Below, piece by piece: positions 9,354-17,582 of a stretch of 64,000 nucleotides of DNA. The DNA comes from DASPWV01 sp046726375 (GTDB lineage Bacteria > Acidobacteriota > Vicinamibacteria > Vicinamibacterales > UBA2999). The stretch spans positions 62,001-126,000 of the forward strand of contig JBKPAJ010000071.1 of the NCBI GenBank assembly GCA_046726375.1, read 5' to 3'. A program made the translations under genes and the position numbers. How positions within the stretch are numbered: the stretch's first letter is position 1; each line of letters starts with the position of its first letter. Under the pieces are notes generated by a model. That model saw only the letters and a list, made by a program, of their open reading frames with translations. It did not search any database and was not told the DNA's origin.

Positions 9354-11027
9354 CTATCGCTCCCGATTCGCAGTGGTCGTCGTTCCGATCGGCAATAATC
9401 GCGGCCGCGACGAGGCATTCGCAAGGTCCCAGCTTGCCTGATAGACCATACGCGCGATCTTCTGCATCTTCGTGTAATTGATCTTCTCCGGACGGTCGTA
9501 AATGGTGTGATAGTCCGGGTGCAGCCCGGTATGAATCCAGATGCCGGGTACGCCTTTTTGAATGAAGGGCCAGTGATCGCTGCGACGCATCAGGTTGGAG
9601 ATGTTGTTGTCATAGCGAAACTTGAGGTCGAGGCCGATCCCCTGGTTGGCTTTTTCCACGGCCGCGCGCAAATCGGGGCTCCGAACCGTGCCGATGATGT
9701 TGGTGGCGTTGGCATTGGATTCCGCCGTCTGCAGGTCGAGGCCGCGGAAGCGGCCGCCACCGCCCACCTGTACTTCTTCGTTCCTGCCGATCATGTCCAT
9801 GTTGAGCACCGCGACGATCTGATCGAGTCGCACGATCGGGTCCTCGGCGTAGGCCCAGGCGCCAAGCAGCCCGCGCTCCTCAGAGTTCCAGGCCGCAAAG
9901 ATCACCGAGCGTTGAGGCGCCTGCCCTGCCTTAGCGGCAAGTGCATACGCCTCGGCAATGTCGATCAAGCCAACGGTGCCCGATCCGTCATCGTCCGCGC
10001 CGTTGTACACACGTGGTCCGTCCGCGCCGTCGTGATCGAAGTGGGCGCTGATCATGACGAACTCGTTTTTGCGTTGCGGATTGGTCCCTTCGATCATTGC
10101 GACAATCGATCGATCCGGCACTGTCTGATGAACAACACTGGCTTTCATGTTGACGGTGGTGTCGATCGGCACGGGCGTGATGCCGCCGCGGGTTTCAGCG
10201 GCGCGCGCGAGATCGATCAACGTGCGGCCGCTAGCCGCAACGAGCCGTTCCGCGACAGGCACCGACACGTGCATGACCGGAATGCGAATCCGGTCAGCCC
10301 ACGCTTTGAGCGTGTATCGCTCGACGCGCGGCGGCGTTGCGGGCCAGTAAGCGGCCGCCTGCGCCTGAAAGTTCGCGGGCGGAGCGGTCTGGTTGTGAAC
10401 GTCTTCGACAAAGATCACGCCGACCGCGCCCTTCTCCTGCGCGGCCAGCACTTTCTTGATCGGCTGCGCGACTTCTGCAGTCACGAGGCCGTCAAACGGG
10501 CTGGCCGGATCGTTGACGCCCGGTTCGCGCTCGAGCACGAGCGCGATCCGTCCGCGCACGGCATCGCGGTAATCGTCATGGCCGCGCTCCTGCGAGACGA
10601 TGCCGAAGCCGACAAACGTCAGCCCCGATTCGGCAGCGGCGTTCGCGCTGAAGCGGTGCGGATAGAACTCTTCAGCAAGGCGCAGCTCCGAGCGCACACC
10701 ACTCGCCGGCAGTTGTCCGATAGACATCGCATTCCCGCCGTCGAGCGCGGCCGTCATGAGCGCGTAGCGATGCTCGAATCCGCCGTGTCCTCCGGGACGA
10801 AGGCCGAGCCGCTCGAAACGCGATAACACCCAGTCTGCGGCAAGCGCATTGGTGTCGGTGTTCGTGAGGCGGCCCTGCATCGCATCAGACGCGAGAAAGA
10901 ACAGATCGGCGCGCATGTCCTCCGCCGTGATCGATTCAATCTGCGGCGCGCGCGCGTCCGGCGTTTGCGCCGCGGACGCGGCGACGATGAGGATACATGC
11001 CACGCCGGTGAGGGTGAGACGATTCAT
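9354..11027 (-). CDS. M28-family zinc aminopeptidase with PA domain
   Basis: A 557-residue exported peptidase. The start is the ATG at 11025-11027, preceded by AGGAGACTCCC; the signal peptide ends near AASAAQ. A protease-associated insert lies near residues 150-280 (AAQEKGAVGVIFVED). The M28 zinc and catalytic residues are visible in order: HFDHDG (His ligand), NGADDDGSG (bridging Asp), WNSEERGLLGA (catalytic and metal Glu), NMDMIGR (Asp) and HTGLHPDYHTIYD (last His). It should release N-terminal residues from peptides outside the cytoplasm. Being between a TonB receptor and propeller genes, it probably feeds peptide uptake. Confidence 0.92.
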   Translation of the reverse strand: MNRLTLTGVACILIVAASAAQTPDARAPQIESITAEDMRADLFFLASDAMQGRLTNTDTNALAADWVLSRFERLGLRPGGHGGFEHRYALMTAALDGGNAMSIGQLPASGVRSELRLAEEFYPHRFSANAAAESGLTFVGFGIVSQERGHDDYRDAVRGRIALVLEREPGVNDPASPFDGLVTAEVAQPIKKVLAAQEKGAVGVIFVEDVHNQTAPPANFQAQAAAYWPATPPRVERYTLKAWADRIRIPVMHVSVPVAERLVAASGRTLIDLARAAETRGGITPVPIDTTVNMKASVVHQTVPDRSIVAMIEGTNPQRKNEFVMISAHFDHDGADGPRVYNGADDDGSGTVGLIDIAEAYALAAKAGQAPQRSVIFAAWNSEERGLLGAWAYAEDPIVRLDQIVAVLNMDMIGRNEEVQVGGGGRFRGLDLQTAESNANATNIIGTVRSPDLRAAVEKANQGIGLDLKFRYDNNISNLMRRSDHWPFIQKGVPGIWIHTGLHPDYHTIYDRPEKINYTKMQKIARMVYQASWDLANASSRPRLLPIGTTTTANRER

Positions 11028-11120
11028 GGGAGTCTCCTGCGCGGATGATAGCTCACGGGAAGATCGGGAAGGTCGGGGGACAACCAAACAGGAGATCCTC
11101 AATGCGCAATTGTGCACGCG

Positions 11121-14100
11121 TCAGAAAAGGACGCGCGCGCCGAGCTGTATGCGCCGCGGCGCCTGCGCCGACAAAATCTGTCCGAACGTCGGCGACCCCA
11201 AAAAGTTGTCGGGCAAGTTGTAGTTGGCGCGATTGAAAACATTGAACGCTTCCAATCGCAGTTGCACCCGTGCCCGGCCGTACAGCGGGAGCATCTTGCG
11301 CACCGCGAGATTGACGTTGGCGTATCCCGGACCCTCGAGCGTGTTGCGGCCCGTATTGCCGAACGTCCCGTACGGCGGCAGCGCAAACGCCGCGCTGTCG
11401 AACCAGCGCTCGGCACTTTGATTGCCGATCTCTGGATCGCCGACGAGATTCGGACGATCGTTCGCGCCGAAGCCGAGCGAGCTCCGGCCGGTGTTGCTGT
11501 TGTCGAGATCCGGCAGCAATGCAGCAGTAAATGGGCGGCCTGATTGGAGGGTGACAATGCCGCTCACTTGCCAATCGCGAGCGAGCACGTTGTCGCCGCC
11601 GAACGGCAAGTCGTACACAAACCCCGCCGTGAAGCGATGCCGCACGTCAAAGCCCGAACGCCCCCACTCAGCCTCAGGATCGCGACTATCCTGCGGGAAA
11701 TTTGGATCGCCGCTGCTCGCGAAAAACCCGGAGGCATCGTCTTTCGACGTGGACCAGGTGTAAGACGTCAGGACCGAGAAGCCGCGATCGAGGCGGCGCT
11801 CCGCCGAGACGATGAGCGCGTGGTACTGCGAGTGCGCGCGCGATTCCAACGCGGTGATGTCGGCGAAAAACGGATTCGGCCGGGGGTTGATCGGGGTGGA
11901 ACTCGGCGCCGCCTGGTTGATGTCGCGCGCGGCGAGCAACTGGTGGCCACGCGATCCCGCATACGCCACTTGCACCGACCACGATGCCGGGAGCTCCTGG
12001 CTCACGCCCACGTTCCAGTGATGAAGCGACGGCGTTTCGAGATCAGGCTGAATCGTGAGTGCCGACGGCGGCGTGGGTATGGGGAAATTTGCCGGAAATG
12101 GATCCGACAGCGACAGGACCACTCCTGCCGACGGCAGCGGGAAATAAAAGCTCGCCTGATAATACGGCGGACTAAAGTAGAGCGCTTCGCTCGGCGCGAG
12201 CGCCGATTGACTGAAGTAGAGGCCATACCCGCCGCGAATCACCGTGCTGCCATCGCCGTTTGCCGCCCACGTCAACCCGATCCTCGGCGCGATGTTGTTG
12301 CGGTCCGTCTCGTAACCGCCGCGCGCAAGCCCGCCCGTACCCACCTGCACCAATGTGCCGGTGGCCGGATTGTAGAGGCTCGCACGATCGTCACGATCGA
12401 CCGGCGGCGCTATCACCTCGTAGCGCAGGCCGGCATCGAGCGTCAGATTGGATCCGAGTTGCCAACTGTCCTGCGCAAACAACGACCAGGTGTGCGTACG
12501 GAGATGCTGCGGGTTGTCCAAGCGCGCGCCGACGGTCACCACGGGCAGACCGAGCAGCAGGTCGGCAAGCGAATTGTTCGTGATTTGTCCGGTGAAGATC
12601 AGCTGCCCGCGCGACAGCACGTCACGAAACGCATTTTGCGAAATCGTCCGAACATCGCCGCCGATCCGGACCAGATGCGCGCCGCGCGCCCACGTCACGG
12701 TGTCAGCGATCTGTACTGTGGTCGTCGTACTCTCCTGCGGGTTGTTGATTTCGTGGCCCAGCGGCGAATAGCCGAGCACACTGATGTAACTCAATCCCCA
12801 GTCGCGCGCGTCGCTGGACAGCTCCGGAAGTCCGACCTGACGATTCAGGCTGACGCCCTGTCCTTCCTGATTCACCGCGCTGCTTACGCGCGTCACGGCG
12901 AATCGCACGTCGTTGTGCCATGAGCGCCGCCACGCGCGCGAGTCGTTGGCGAGAAAACTCTGCGCGCGACGCGGAACTTCGTCGCCAAATCCCGGAATCG
13001 CCGCCTGCGAAGGCCCGGTAAACGGCTCGAACAAATCCCTATCGCTGAAACTGTAGCGAAAGGTCAGCTCGCCTCCCGCGGCCCACACGCGATCGACGCG
13101 CACGTCGAACTGGTGAGTGTCGTCGCGTTCGACTGGCGATGAAACAAAGTTTGCCGTTGGCGAGATACGGTTCGGTTCCGGATAGAGATTGACGAGGGAC
13201 CGGCCAACCGGGTGCTGCGCGAAAGCAGGAATAAACGGCAGCGGCTGGCCGGTAAGCGGATTGCGCGGCAGCGGAAACATGCTTTGTGAGAAATCGCCGG
13301 CGCGCTCGGCGAGCGTCGGTACCGTCGTGAGGCGCGTGATCCCCTCGCGCCGGCGGGTGGCTTCGTAGTCGGCAAAGAAAAAGATCTTGCTGCGAACTAA
13401 CGGCCCGCCGGCAGAGCCGCCGGTTTGATAACGCGAGTATTCGGGCGCAGGCTCCCCCTCCGGAGCAAACACGTTGCGCGCATCGAGCTGGCCGTTCCGC
13501 ACGAACAGATACCCCGTGCCGTTCATTGCGTTGGTGCCGGCACGCGTGATGACGTTGACCTGAGCTCCAGCGTAGCGGCCAAACTCCGCGTGATACGCGC
13601 TGGTGAGCACCTCGAACTCGCGAATTGCGTCTACCGCGGGGCGTATCGCGACCGTATTCAATTTCGGATCGACGTTGTCCACGCCATCGAGAAGGAAGCT
13701 GTTGAAGTCTTCGCGCCCGCCGTTTGCCGAAAACGCGAAGTCGCCACGGACCGACGACGCGGACCCGGGCGCGGCAGGTGCGCTAGCGGGAGTGAGGAGA
13801 GCGAGCTCGAGAAAATTGCGCCCGTCGAGCGGCAACGTCTGGATCTCTGTCGATCGGATCGTGGTGCCCAGGGTCCCGCGGTCGCGCACGGCACTCGGCG
13901 TCGCTGCGACCTGCACCACCTCGGTGATCTCGCCAAGCGCGAGATTGACGTCGATCCGCCGTTCCTGGTTTACCTCGAGATCAACTTCGCGCCGCCATGT
14001 TTTGTGGCCCGGCGCTCGCGCCTCGACGACATAGGCGCCAGGAGGCAACTCGGCAACGGCAAATTCGCCGTTCGCCTCGCTCGCGACCTCGCGGACGATG

Positions 14101-14261
14101 CCGGTAGCACTACTGCGAACGCTGACTTGTGCGCCGGCAACCCGCGCCGCCGAAGGGTCGAGAACCCGTCCCCGGATGACGCCGCGCCAGCCCTGGCCGA
14201 GACTCGGATTCGCAATACATAGGACCGCGAGAAAAAGGGCCACGGTGATTCGGATATGCAT
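11121..14261 (-). CDS. TonB-dependent receptor with N-terminal carboxypeptidase-regulatory-like domain (Oar-like)
   Basis: A 1046-residue outer-membrane protein. A signal peptide (MHIRITVALFLAVLCIANPS) is followed by a carboxypeptidase-regulatory-like Ig fold at about residues 27-110 (IRGRVLDPSAARVAGAQVSV, LPPGAYVVEA). A plug domain follows (TTIRSTEIQTLPLDGRNFLEL, DGVDNVDPKLN), then a long beta-barrel whose last residue is Phe in QLGARVLF, the usual outer-membrane terminal signature. No TonB box is obvious, as in many acidobacterial family members. It heads the operon leading to the M28 peptidase and three propellers, which suggests import of peptide or glycan products; the ligand is unknown. 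Confidence 0.92.
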   Translation of the reverse strand: MHIRITVALFLAVLCIANPSLGQGWRGVIRGRVLDPSAARVAGAQVSVRSSATGIVREVASEANGEFAVAELPPGAYVVEARAPGHKTWRREVDLEVNQERRIDVNLALGEITEVVQVAATPSAVRDRGTLGTTIRSTEIQTLPLDGRNFLELALLTPASAPAAPGSASSVRGDFAFSANGGREDFNSFLLDGVDNVDPKLNTVAIRPAVDAIREFEVLTSAYHAEFGRYAGAQVNVITRAGTNAMNGTGYLFVRNGQLDARNVFAPEGEPAPEYSRYQTGGSAGGPLVRSKIFFFADYEATRRREGITRLTTVPTLAERAGDFSQSMFPLPRNPLTGQPLPFIPAFAQHPVGRSLVNLYPEPNRISPTANFVSSPVERDDTHQFDVRVDRVWAAGGELTFRYSFSDRDLFEPFTGPSQAAIPGFGDEVPRRAQSFLANDSRAWRRSWHNDVRFAVTRVSSAVNQEGQGVSLNRQVGLPELSSDARDWGLSYISVLGYSPLGHEINNPQESTTTTVQIADTVTWARGAHLVRIGGDVRTISQNAFRDVLSRGQLIFTGQITNNSLADLLLGLPVVTVGARLDNPQHLRTHTWSLFAQDSWQLGSNLTLDAGLRYEVIAPPVDRDDRASLYNPATGTLVQVGTGGLARGGYETDRNNIAPRIGLTWAANGDGSTVIRGGYGLYFSQSALAPSEALYFSPPYYQASFYFPLPSAGVVLSLSDPFPANFPIPTPPSALTIQPDLETPSLHHWNVGVSQELPASWSVQVAYAGSRGHQLLAARDINQAAPSSTPINPRPNPFFADITALESRAHSQYHALIVSAERRLDRGFSVLTSYTWSTSKDDASGFFASSGDPNFPQDSRDPEAEWGRSGFDVRHRFTAGFVYDLPFGGDNVLARDWQVSGIVTLQSGRPFTAALLPDLDNSNTGRSSLGFGANDRPNLVGDPEIGNQSAERWFDSAAFALPPYGTFGNTGRNTLEGPGYANVNLAVRKMLPLYGRARVQLRLEAFNVFNRANYNLPDNFLGSPTFGQILSAQAPRRIQLGARVLF

Positions 14262-14469
14262 ATGTCTGATCTGTCGGGGTGGTGCTCTATCTTGCCACTC
14301 TGAGCGCAGTGTTTCGCCCCGCTGCGTTGCATATACGGCTCATTCAGGCCGGGCGTTGCGGAATGAAAGCTGAACCACAAAATCGGCCGAAATCGCCCGG
14401 ATCCGGCGATCTCGAGCGGTTACTTCGTCCGATACACCGTTAAATGCCGGGGCCAGAGTCTGGGCCAAG
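14262..14469. other. Upstream region of the TonB-receptor operon
   Basis: About 208 bases between the TonB receptor start and the oxidoreductase remnant. I see no open frame with protein-like composition. It presumably carries the minus-strand promoter of the operon, but no convincing -35/-10 pair or operator was found by eye. Confidence 0.3.
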
Positions 14470-14598
14470 TTATGCGAAACGCCACGCGACAGCGGCTTCG
14501 CACGCGATCCAGTTGCGGTGCCCGCGCTTGGAGAGGCGCCACGCAGCTCCCAAGCCGATCGGTCCGAGGCCCACGATCAGAATGTCGGCTTCGGTCAT
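14470..14598 (-). pseudogene. Truncated N-terminus of an FAD/NAD(P)-dependent oxidoreductase
   Basis: The ATG at 14596-14598 opens a 42-residue frame beginning MTEADILIVGLGPIGLGAAW and continuing RLSKRGHRNWIACEA before the sequence loses similarity and stops at 14470. GxGPxGLGAAWRL plus an acidic strand end is the dinucleotide-binding start of FAD-dependent amine-oxidase or protoporphyrinogen-oxidase-like proteins common in surface-polysaccharide clusters; a real member has over 400 residues. Just upstream on the same strand, a frame reading DPEAQIERGGRTVLDWALVN ends with a TGA overlapping this ATG (ATGA), the trace of a coupled preceding gene that breaks at the methylase start. The pair look like remnants of a deleted operon. 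Confidence 0.6.
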
Positions 14599-14678
14599 GC
14601 GTTCACGAGCGCCCAATCCAACACCGTCCGGCCACCGCGCTCAATTTGTGCCTCAGGATCGATTGATACAATTCGCCC

Positions 14679-15602
14679 GTGCCAGGACACGAGCCGCGGC
14701 CGTTCCTCAAATGGGCTGGCGGTAAACGGCAATTGCTCTCCCAATTCCGCCGTTTTTATCCCGAGTCATTCGTCGCTTACCACGAACCATTTCTGGGCAG
14801 CGGCGCCGTTTTCTTCGATCTCTGGAGTCTCGGCAAGCTCGACGGGCGGCGCGCGATTCTCACCGATCACAACGCCGACCTCATTGGCTGCTATCTGCGC
14901 GTGCGCGACGCCGCCAGCGGCGTGATTGCCGCGCTCGACCGGCTGGCGCACGGCCATGAGCGTCACGGGCGCGCTCACTACTACAAAGTGCGCGACGACG
15001 AGTTCAACCCCGCGCGGCGCGTATGGCGCACTGCCGGAGCGCAGCCAGCCTCGTACGGGACCGAGCTTGCAGCGATGCTGATTTACCTCAATCGCACCGG
15101 CTTTAACGGGTTGTTCCGGCTCAATGGGGATGGCGATTTCAATGTCCCGGCCGGCCGGTACGATCGGCCGCGAATCGTCGACGCCGATCGCATGCGGGCG
15201 GTATCCGAGGTCCTCGCGTCAGCGTCCATCGAGATCCACGAGAGCAGATTCGAAGCCGTCGGCGAACGCGCGCACGAAGGCGACTTTGTCTATTTCGATC
15301 CGCCGTATGCGCCGCTCACGAGAACGGCGCAGTTCACGTCGTACACGTCACGCGGCTTTGATCGCGACGATCAACAGCGCCTCGCAGACATTGCCGTGAA
15401 GTTATCCACCCGGCGTGTCCACGTCATGTTGAGCAATTCGACGGCACCCGGCGTGACCTCGCTCTACGAGCGCAACGTGACCACGCGACGAGCCGGCTTG
15501 CGCGCCTACCGGGTTCCGGCGCGACGTGCCATTAACTCACACGCGGGAAGACGGGGAACGATCGACGAGTTGCTGGTGACGAATCTGTTACCTGTCGAGT
15601 GA
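14679..15602 (+). CDS. dam: DNA adenine N6-methyltransferase, D12 class (Dam-like)
   Basis: A 307-residue methylase. FLKWAGGKRQLL near residue 9 and EPFLGSGAVFFDL near 36 form the AdoMet-binding motif I. A target-recognition-like middle section (NRTGFNGLFRLNGDGDFNVP) follows, and the catalytic DPPY motif is in DFVYFDPPYAPL near residue 205; VHVMLSNS is a later core strand. This order is the D12/alpha group that includes Dam and MboI-type enzymes, so GATC is the likely but unproven target. The start is GTG with no clear ribosome site. No restriction gene is adjacent, so it is an orphan methylase. It ends four bases from a convergent small gene and abuts pseudogene debris on its 5' side. Confidence 0.9.
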   Translation: MPGHEPRPFLKWAGGKRQLLSQFRRFYPESFVAYHEPFLGSGAVFFDLWSLGKLDGRRAILTDHNADLIGCYLRVRDAASGVIAALDRLAHGHERHGRAHYYKVRDDEFNPARRVWRTAGAQPASYGTELAAMLIYLNRTGFNGLFRLNGDGDFNVPAGRYDRPRIVDADRMRAVSEVLASASIEIHESRFEAVGERAHEGDFVYFDPPYAPLTRTAQFTSYTSRGFDRDDQQRLADIAVKLSTRRVHVMLSNSTAPGVTSLYERNVTTRRAGLRAYRVPARRAINSHAGRRGTIDELLVTNLLPVE

Positions 15603-15606
15603 CGCA

Positions 15607-15816
15607 TTACGCGCCCGGCAGCCACACGAGCTCGCGGCAACTCGGACAGGCGTAAACCAAGCGCAAGTCCTGCACGAACGACGCAAACCCTCCGTGGCCA
15701 GCGTTGGCGCACGACGGGCAAATCGCGCGCGTTCTAGATTCAACGGTCGCAATCTTCAACGGGCGCCCGTTCTGCGGATCGGGAATCGATCTCGGTGGAT
15801 CGGCGACACGTGCCAC
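15607..15816 (-). CDS. Small zinc-ribbon protein
   Basis: A frame of 69 residues with two CPSC knuckles (CPSCANAGHGGFA near residue 33 and ACPSCRELVWLPGA near the end), 21-22 residues apart, a plausible one-zinc ribbon. The start is uncertain: the longest frame begins with GTG at 15814-15816 and has no clear ribosome site. Its C-terminus faces the methylase stop at four bases. It could be a small regulatory or ribosome-associated ribbon, but no specific family was recognised. Confidence 0.5.
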   Translation of the reverse strand: MARVADPPRSIPDPQNGRPLKIATVESRTRAICPSCANAGHGGFASFVQDLRLVYACPSCRELVWLPGA

Positions 15817-15961
15817 TTGAGGAGAACCGCCGCAGCGTAGTCGAGGATGAACAAACCGTGAAAAAGCTCGCGAGATGAAGTGATTGAATCAGGCACGACC
15901 GCCACGGATGGTAGCATGCTGAGCTTGCGGCCGCAATCTGTAGCACCCTCACAAGAAGAGG

Positions 15962-16360
15962 CTATCGTTGGCCGCGATCGTCCGTTTTGCGTGCTTCCGC
16001 GAGGTAGCCGTTCACGACAAACGCGACGCCGATAATCGCAATCGCGCCGCCGACGCCCACACCAATATTCAGCTGACCGGCCGTCAAACTGATCAGGAAC
16101 GCCAGCGCCACGCCAAACGCGATCGTGACGACCCCGGCAGCCGTCGCGCGCGAAGATCCTCGGGAGTGCGGCTTGAGCGCTTGTTCGAAGGCTTCTGGAT
16201 CGCGTTCCGGCGGCGGCACCAGGCCACGCTCGATCATCGCCAACCGTTCGCGGTGCGCCATTTCGAGAATGCGCGACCGTTGCCACATACCGGCCAGCAC
16301 GATCGTGATGCCGCTAGCCACCACGATGGCGAACACGATGAGGCCGATCATTTCCTCCAT
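15962..16360 (-). CDS. Two-helix membrane protein, probable ECF sigma target
   Basis: About 132 residues: MEEMIGLIVFAIVVASGITI forms a first membrane helix, then WQRSRILEMAHRERLAMIERGLVPPPE, a basic cytoplasmic segment typical of small DUF6249-like membrane proteins, then two more hydrophobic segments (AAGVVTIAFGVALAFLISL and GVGVGGAIAIIGVAFVVNGY). ATGs at 16360 and 16351 both follow or contain GGAGG; an ATG at 16369 lies inside the predicted -10 element and is therefore unlikely. The gene is transcribed divergently from the sigma factor, from the mirror half of the same palindrome, so I infer it belongs to that regulon. Molecular role unknown. Confidence 0.7.
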   Translation of the reverse strand: MEEMIGLIVFAIVVASGITIVLAGMWQRSRILEMAHRERLAMIERGLVPPPERDPEAFEQALKPHSRGSSRATAAGVVTIAFGVALAFLISLTAGQLNIGVGVGGAIAIIGVAFVVNGYLAEARKTDDRGQR

Positions 16361-16371
16361 CGCGACCATTA

Positions 16372-16433
16372 GACCGCCTGTGGTACCGATTTGTTTCAGT
16401 TCTGAAACAAATCTGGAAATGCGGCGTTCTAAT
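16372..16433. promoter_or_regulatory. Mirrored divergent ECF-type promoter on a 26-bp palindrome
   Basis: GATTTGTTTCAG-TT-CTGAAACAAATC (16388-16413) is a perfect palindrome with 12-bp arms. Each arm carries GAAAC, a good ECF -35. On the plus strand, GAAAC (16404-16408) is followed by 16 bases and CGTTCTAAT (16425-16433). On the minus strand, GAAAC is followed by 16 bases and CGGTCTAAT (ending 16368). The spacing is identical and the -10 elements differ by one base, so one site should drive both the sigma factor gene and the membrane-protein gene. Predicted leaders are very short, with GGAGG almost touching the start codons. Confidence 0.7.
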
Positions 16434-16443
16434 CTCACGGAGG

Positions 16444-16995
16444 ATGATACGGGCGGAAGAGCAACAGCTCATCGACCGGTGCCGGCAGGGAGATGACGAA
16501 GCCTTTCGGGCGCTCGTGGATCAGTACAAACGCCTCGTCTTTGGCGTCATTGCGAGAAGCATTGCCGACCACGCGCGTGCGGAGGAGCTCGCGCAGGACG
16601 TCTTTCTGCGCGTCCATCGTGGGCTCGCCTACTTCCGCGGCGAGGCGCGGCTCTCCACGTGGATCTTTCGCATTGTCGCGAACCTTCTCGCCGAAGAGCG
16701 GCAGGCGCGCGGCGTACCGACGCTGTCGCTCGACGACACGCGGGAGGATCGCGCGCCCCTCGAGCCAGGATCGCTCGATACCGCACTGAGCTCGCTCGAG
16801 CTCCGCGATCGATTGGCGAAGGCGATGCTGCGGCTGCCGCCGACCTATCAGTTGCTCGTGAACGGGCACTACTTCGAAGGTCTCAGCTATGACGAATTGG
16901 CGGAGATCTTGGCGATACCGCTGGGGACCGTGAAAACATATCTTCATCGCGCAAAACGATTGCTGCGCCAAACGTTGGAGACGGAGTTGCGCTAA
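16444..16995 (+). CDS. ECF sigma factor (RNA polymerase sigma-70 family)
   Basis: A 183-residue sigma factor. Region 2 covers about residues 8-85, with DQYKRLVFGVIARSI, AEELAQDVFLRVHRGL (2.2-2.3) and LSTWIFRIVANL (2.4, -10 recognition). An acidic linker (SLDDTREDRAPLEPG) leads to region 4 at about 115-180, with LPPTYQLLVNGHYFEGLSYD and IPLGTVKTYLHRAKRLL (-35 recognition helix). The ATG has GGAGG directly adjacent, an unusually tight spacing. The gene following by two bases encodes its likely anti-sigma factor. The palindromic promoter upstream suggests autoregulation. Confidence 0.92.
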   Translation: MIRAEEQQLIDRCRQGDDEAFRALVDQYKRLVFGVIARSIADHARAEELAQDVFLRVHRGLAYFRGEARLSTWIFRIVANLLAEERQARGVPTLSLDDTREDRAPLEPGSLDTALSSLELRDRLAKAMLRLPPTYQLLVNGHYFEGLSYDELAEILAIPLGTVKTYLHRAKRLLRQTLETELR

Positions 16996-16997
16996 CC

Positions 16998-17474
16998 ATG
17001 CGGTGCGACGAAGTGAACCTGTTGATCGACGCCCTGGCTGCTGGCGCTGAACCGGATGCGGATACCACGTCGCACATCGCGGGATGCGTCCGCTGCAGCA
17101 CGGCGCTTGCCAACGCCGCCGTCGTCGAGCGGGCCCTGCGCGACTTCCCTGCGCCTGTGGTCCCTGCCGGATTCACCAACGGCGTGATGGCGCGCGTTCG
17201 CCGCGACCGTTGGCGTTCGGAGCAAGTGCTCGACTGGACGTTCAATATCGCGGTGTCCATTGGCATTCTCCTGATCGTCGTCGGGCTCGTGGGTGTCGCG
17301 TGGGTGGGCGGGTTCGTCTCGATCGGCGATGATTTGATAGCGGTTCTGTTCGAGCAGTCGCCAATCCTGCTCACTCGCATCACGGGCGAAATGCAGACCA
17401 TCGTAATGGCCGGCCTCCTGCTGACCATGGCCCTCGGACTGTGGTGGTGGGTGGAAAGCGACGCCTCGATTTAG
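16998..17474 (+). CDS. Membrane anti-sigma factor with zinc-binding (ZAS) domain
   Basis: A 158-residue protein. The first 45 residues hold MRCDEVN and HIAGCVRC, the HxxxCxxC zinc-binding anti-sigma signature with an upstream Cys. Two hydrophobic segments follow (near residues 80-108, NIAVSIGILLIVVGLVGVAW, and 128-150, TIVMAGLLLTMALGLWWW), giving a cytoplasmic sigma-binding head and a membrane anchor with a periplasmic loop between helices. It sits two bases after the sigma gene. The family model is that it holds the sigma factor inactive until an envelope or redox signal releases it; the signal is not visible in sequence. Confidence 0.85.
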   Translation: MRCDEVNLLIDALAAGAEPDADTTSHIAGCVRCSTALANAAVVERALRDFPAPVVPAGFTNGVMARVRRDRWRSEQVLDWTFNIAVSIGILLIVVGLVGVAWVGGFVSIGDDLIAVLFEQSPILLTRITGEMQTIVMAGLLLTMALGLWWWVESDASI

Positions 17475-17500
17475 GTTCATGGTTCGTGGTTCACGGTCGA
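17474..17500. repeat. Heptamer array, GGTTCAY type
   Basis: Three 7-bp units GGTTCAT, GGTTCGT, GGTTCAC followed by a degenerate GGTCGAA. The first G is also the last base of the anti-sigma stop codon. It is the shortest member of the heptamer-phased intergenic arrays seen through this window. Confidence 0.5.
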
Positions 17501-17506
17501 ACCCTT

Positions 17507-17535
17507 TTGCCTGACAATCGCAGGAATGCTACGCT
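17507..17535 (+). promoter_or_regulatory. Candidate sigma-70 promoter of tRNA-Leu
   Basis: TTGCCT (17507-17512) and TACGCT (17530-17535) are separated by 17 bases and lie about 48 bases before the tRNA. Both hexamers match the housekeeping consensus moderately. No other candidate pair is closer. Confidence 0.4.
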
Positions 17536-17582
17536 GAGTAGATACAGGGTCCCGCAAAGCACCGCGGTCCGTTACGTTCGAC

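Noticed and set aside
11544..12923. 459-codon plus-strand frame inside the TonB receptor gene
   Set aside because: Antisense shadow of a beta-barrel coding region; no protein-like features.
16369..16438. Longer N-termini for the membrane protein opposite the sigma factor (GTG at 16438 or ATG at 16369)
   Set aside because: They would place the start upstream of or inside the predicted promoter; the added residues are encoded by the palindrome.
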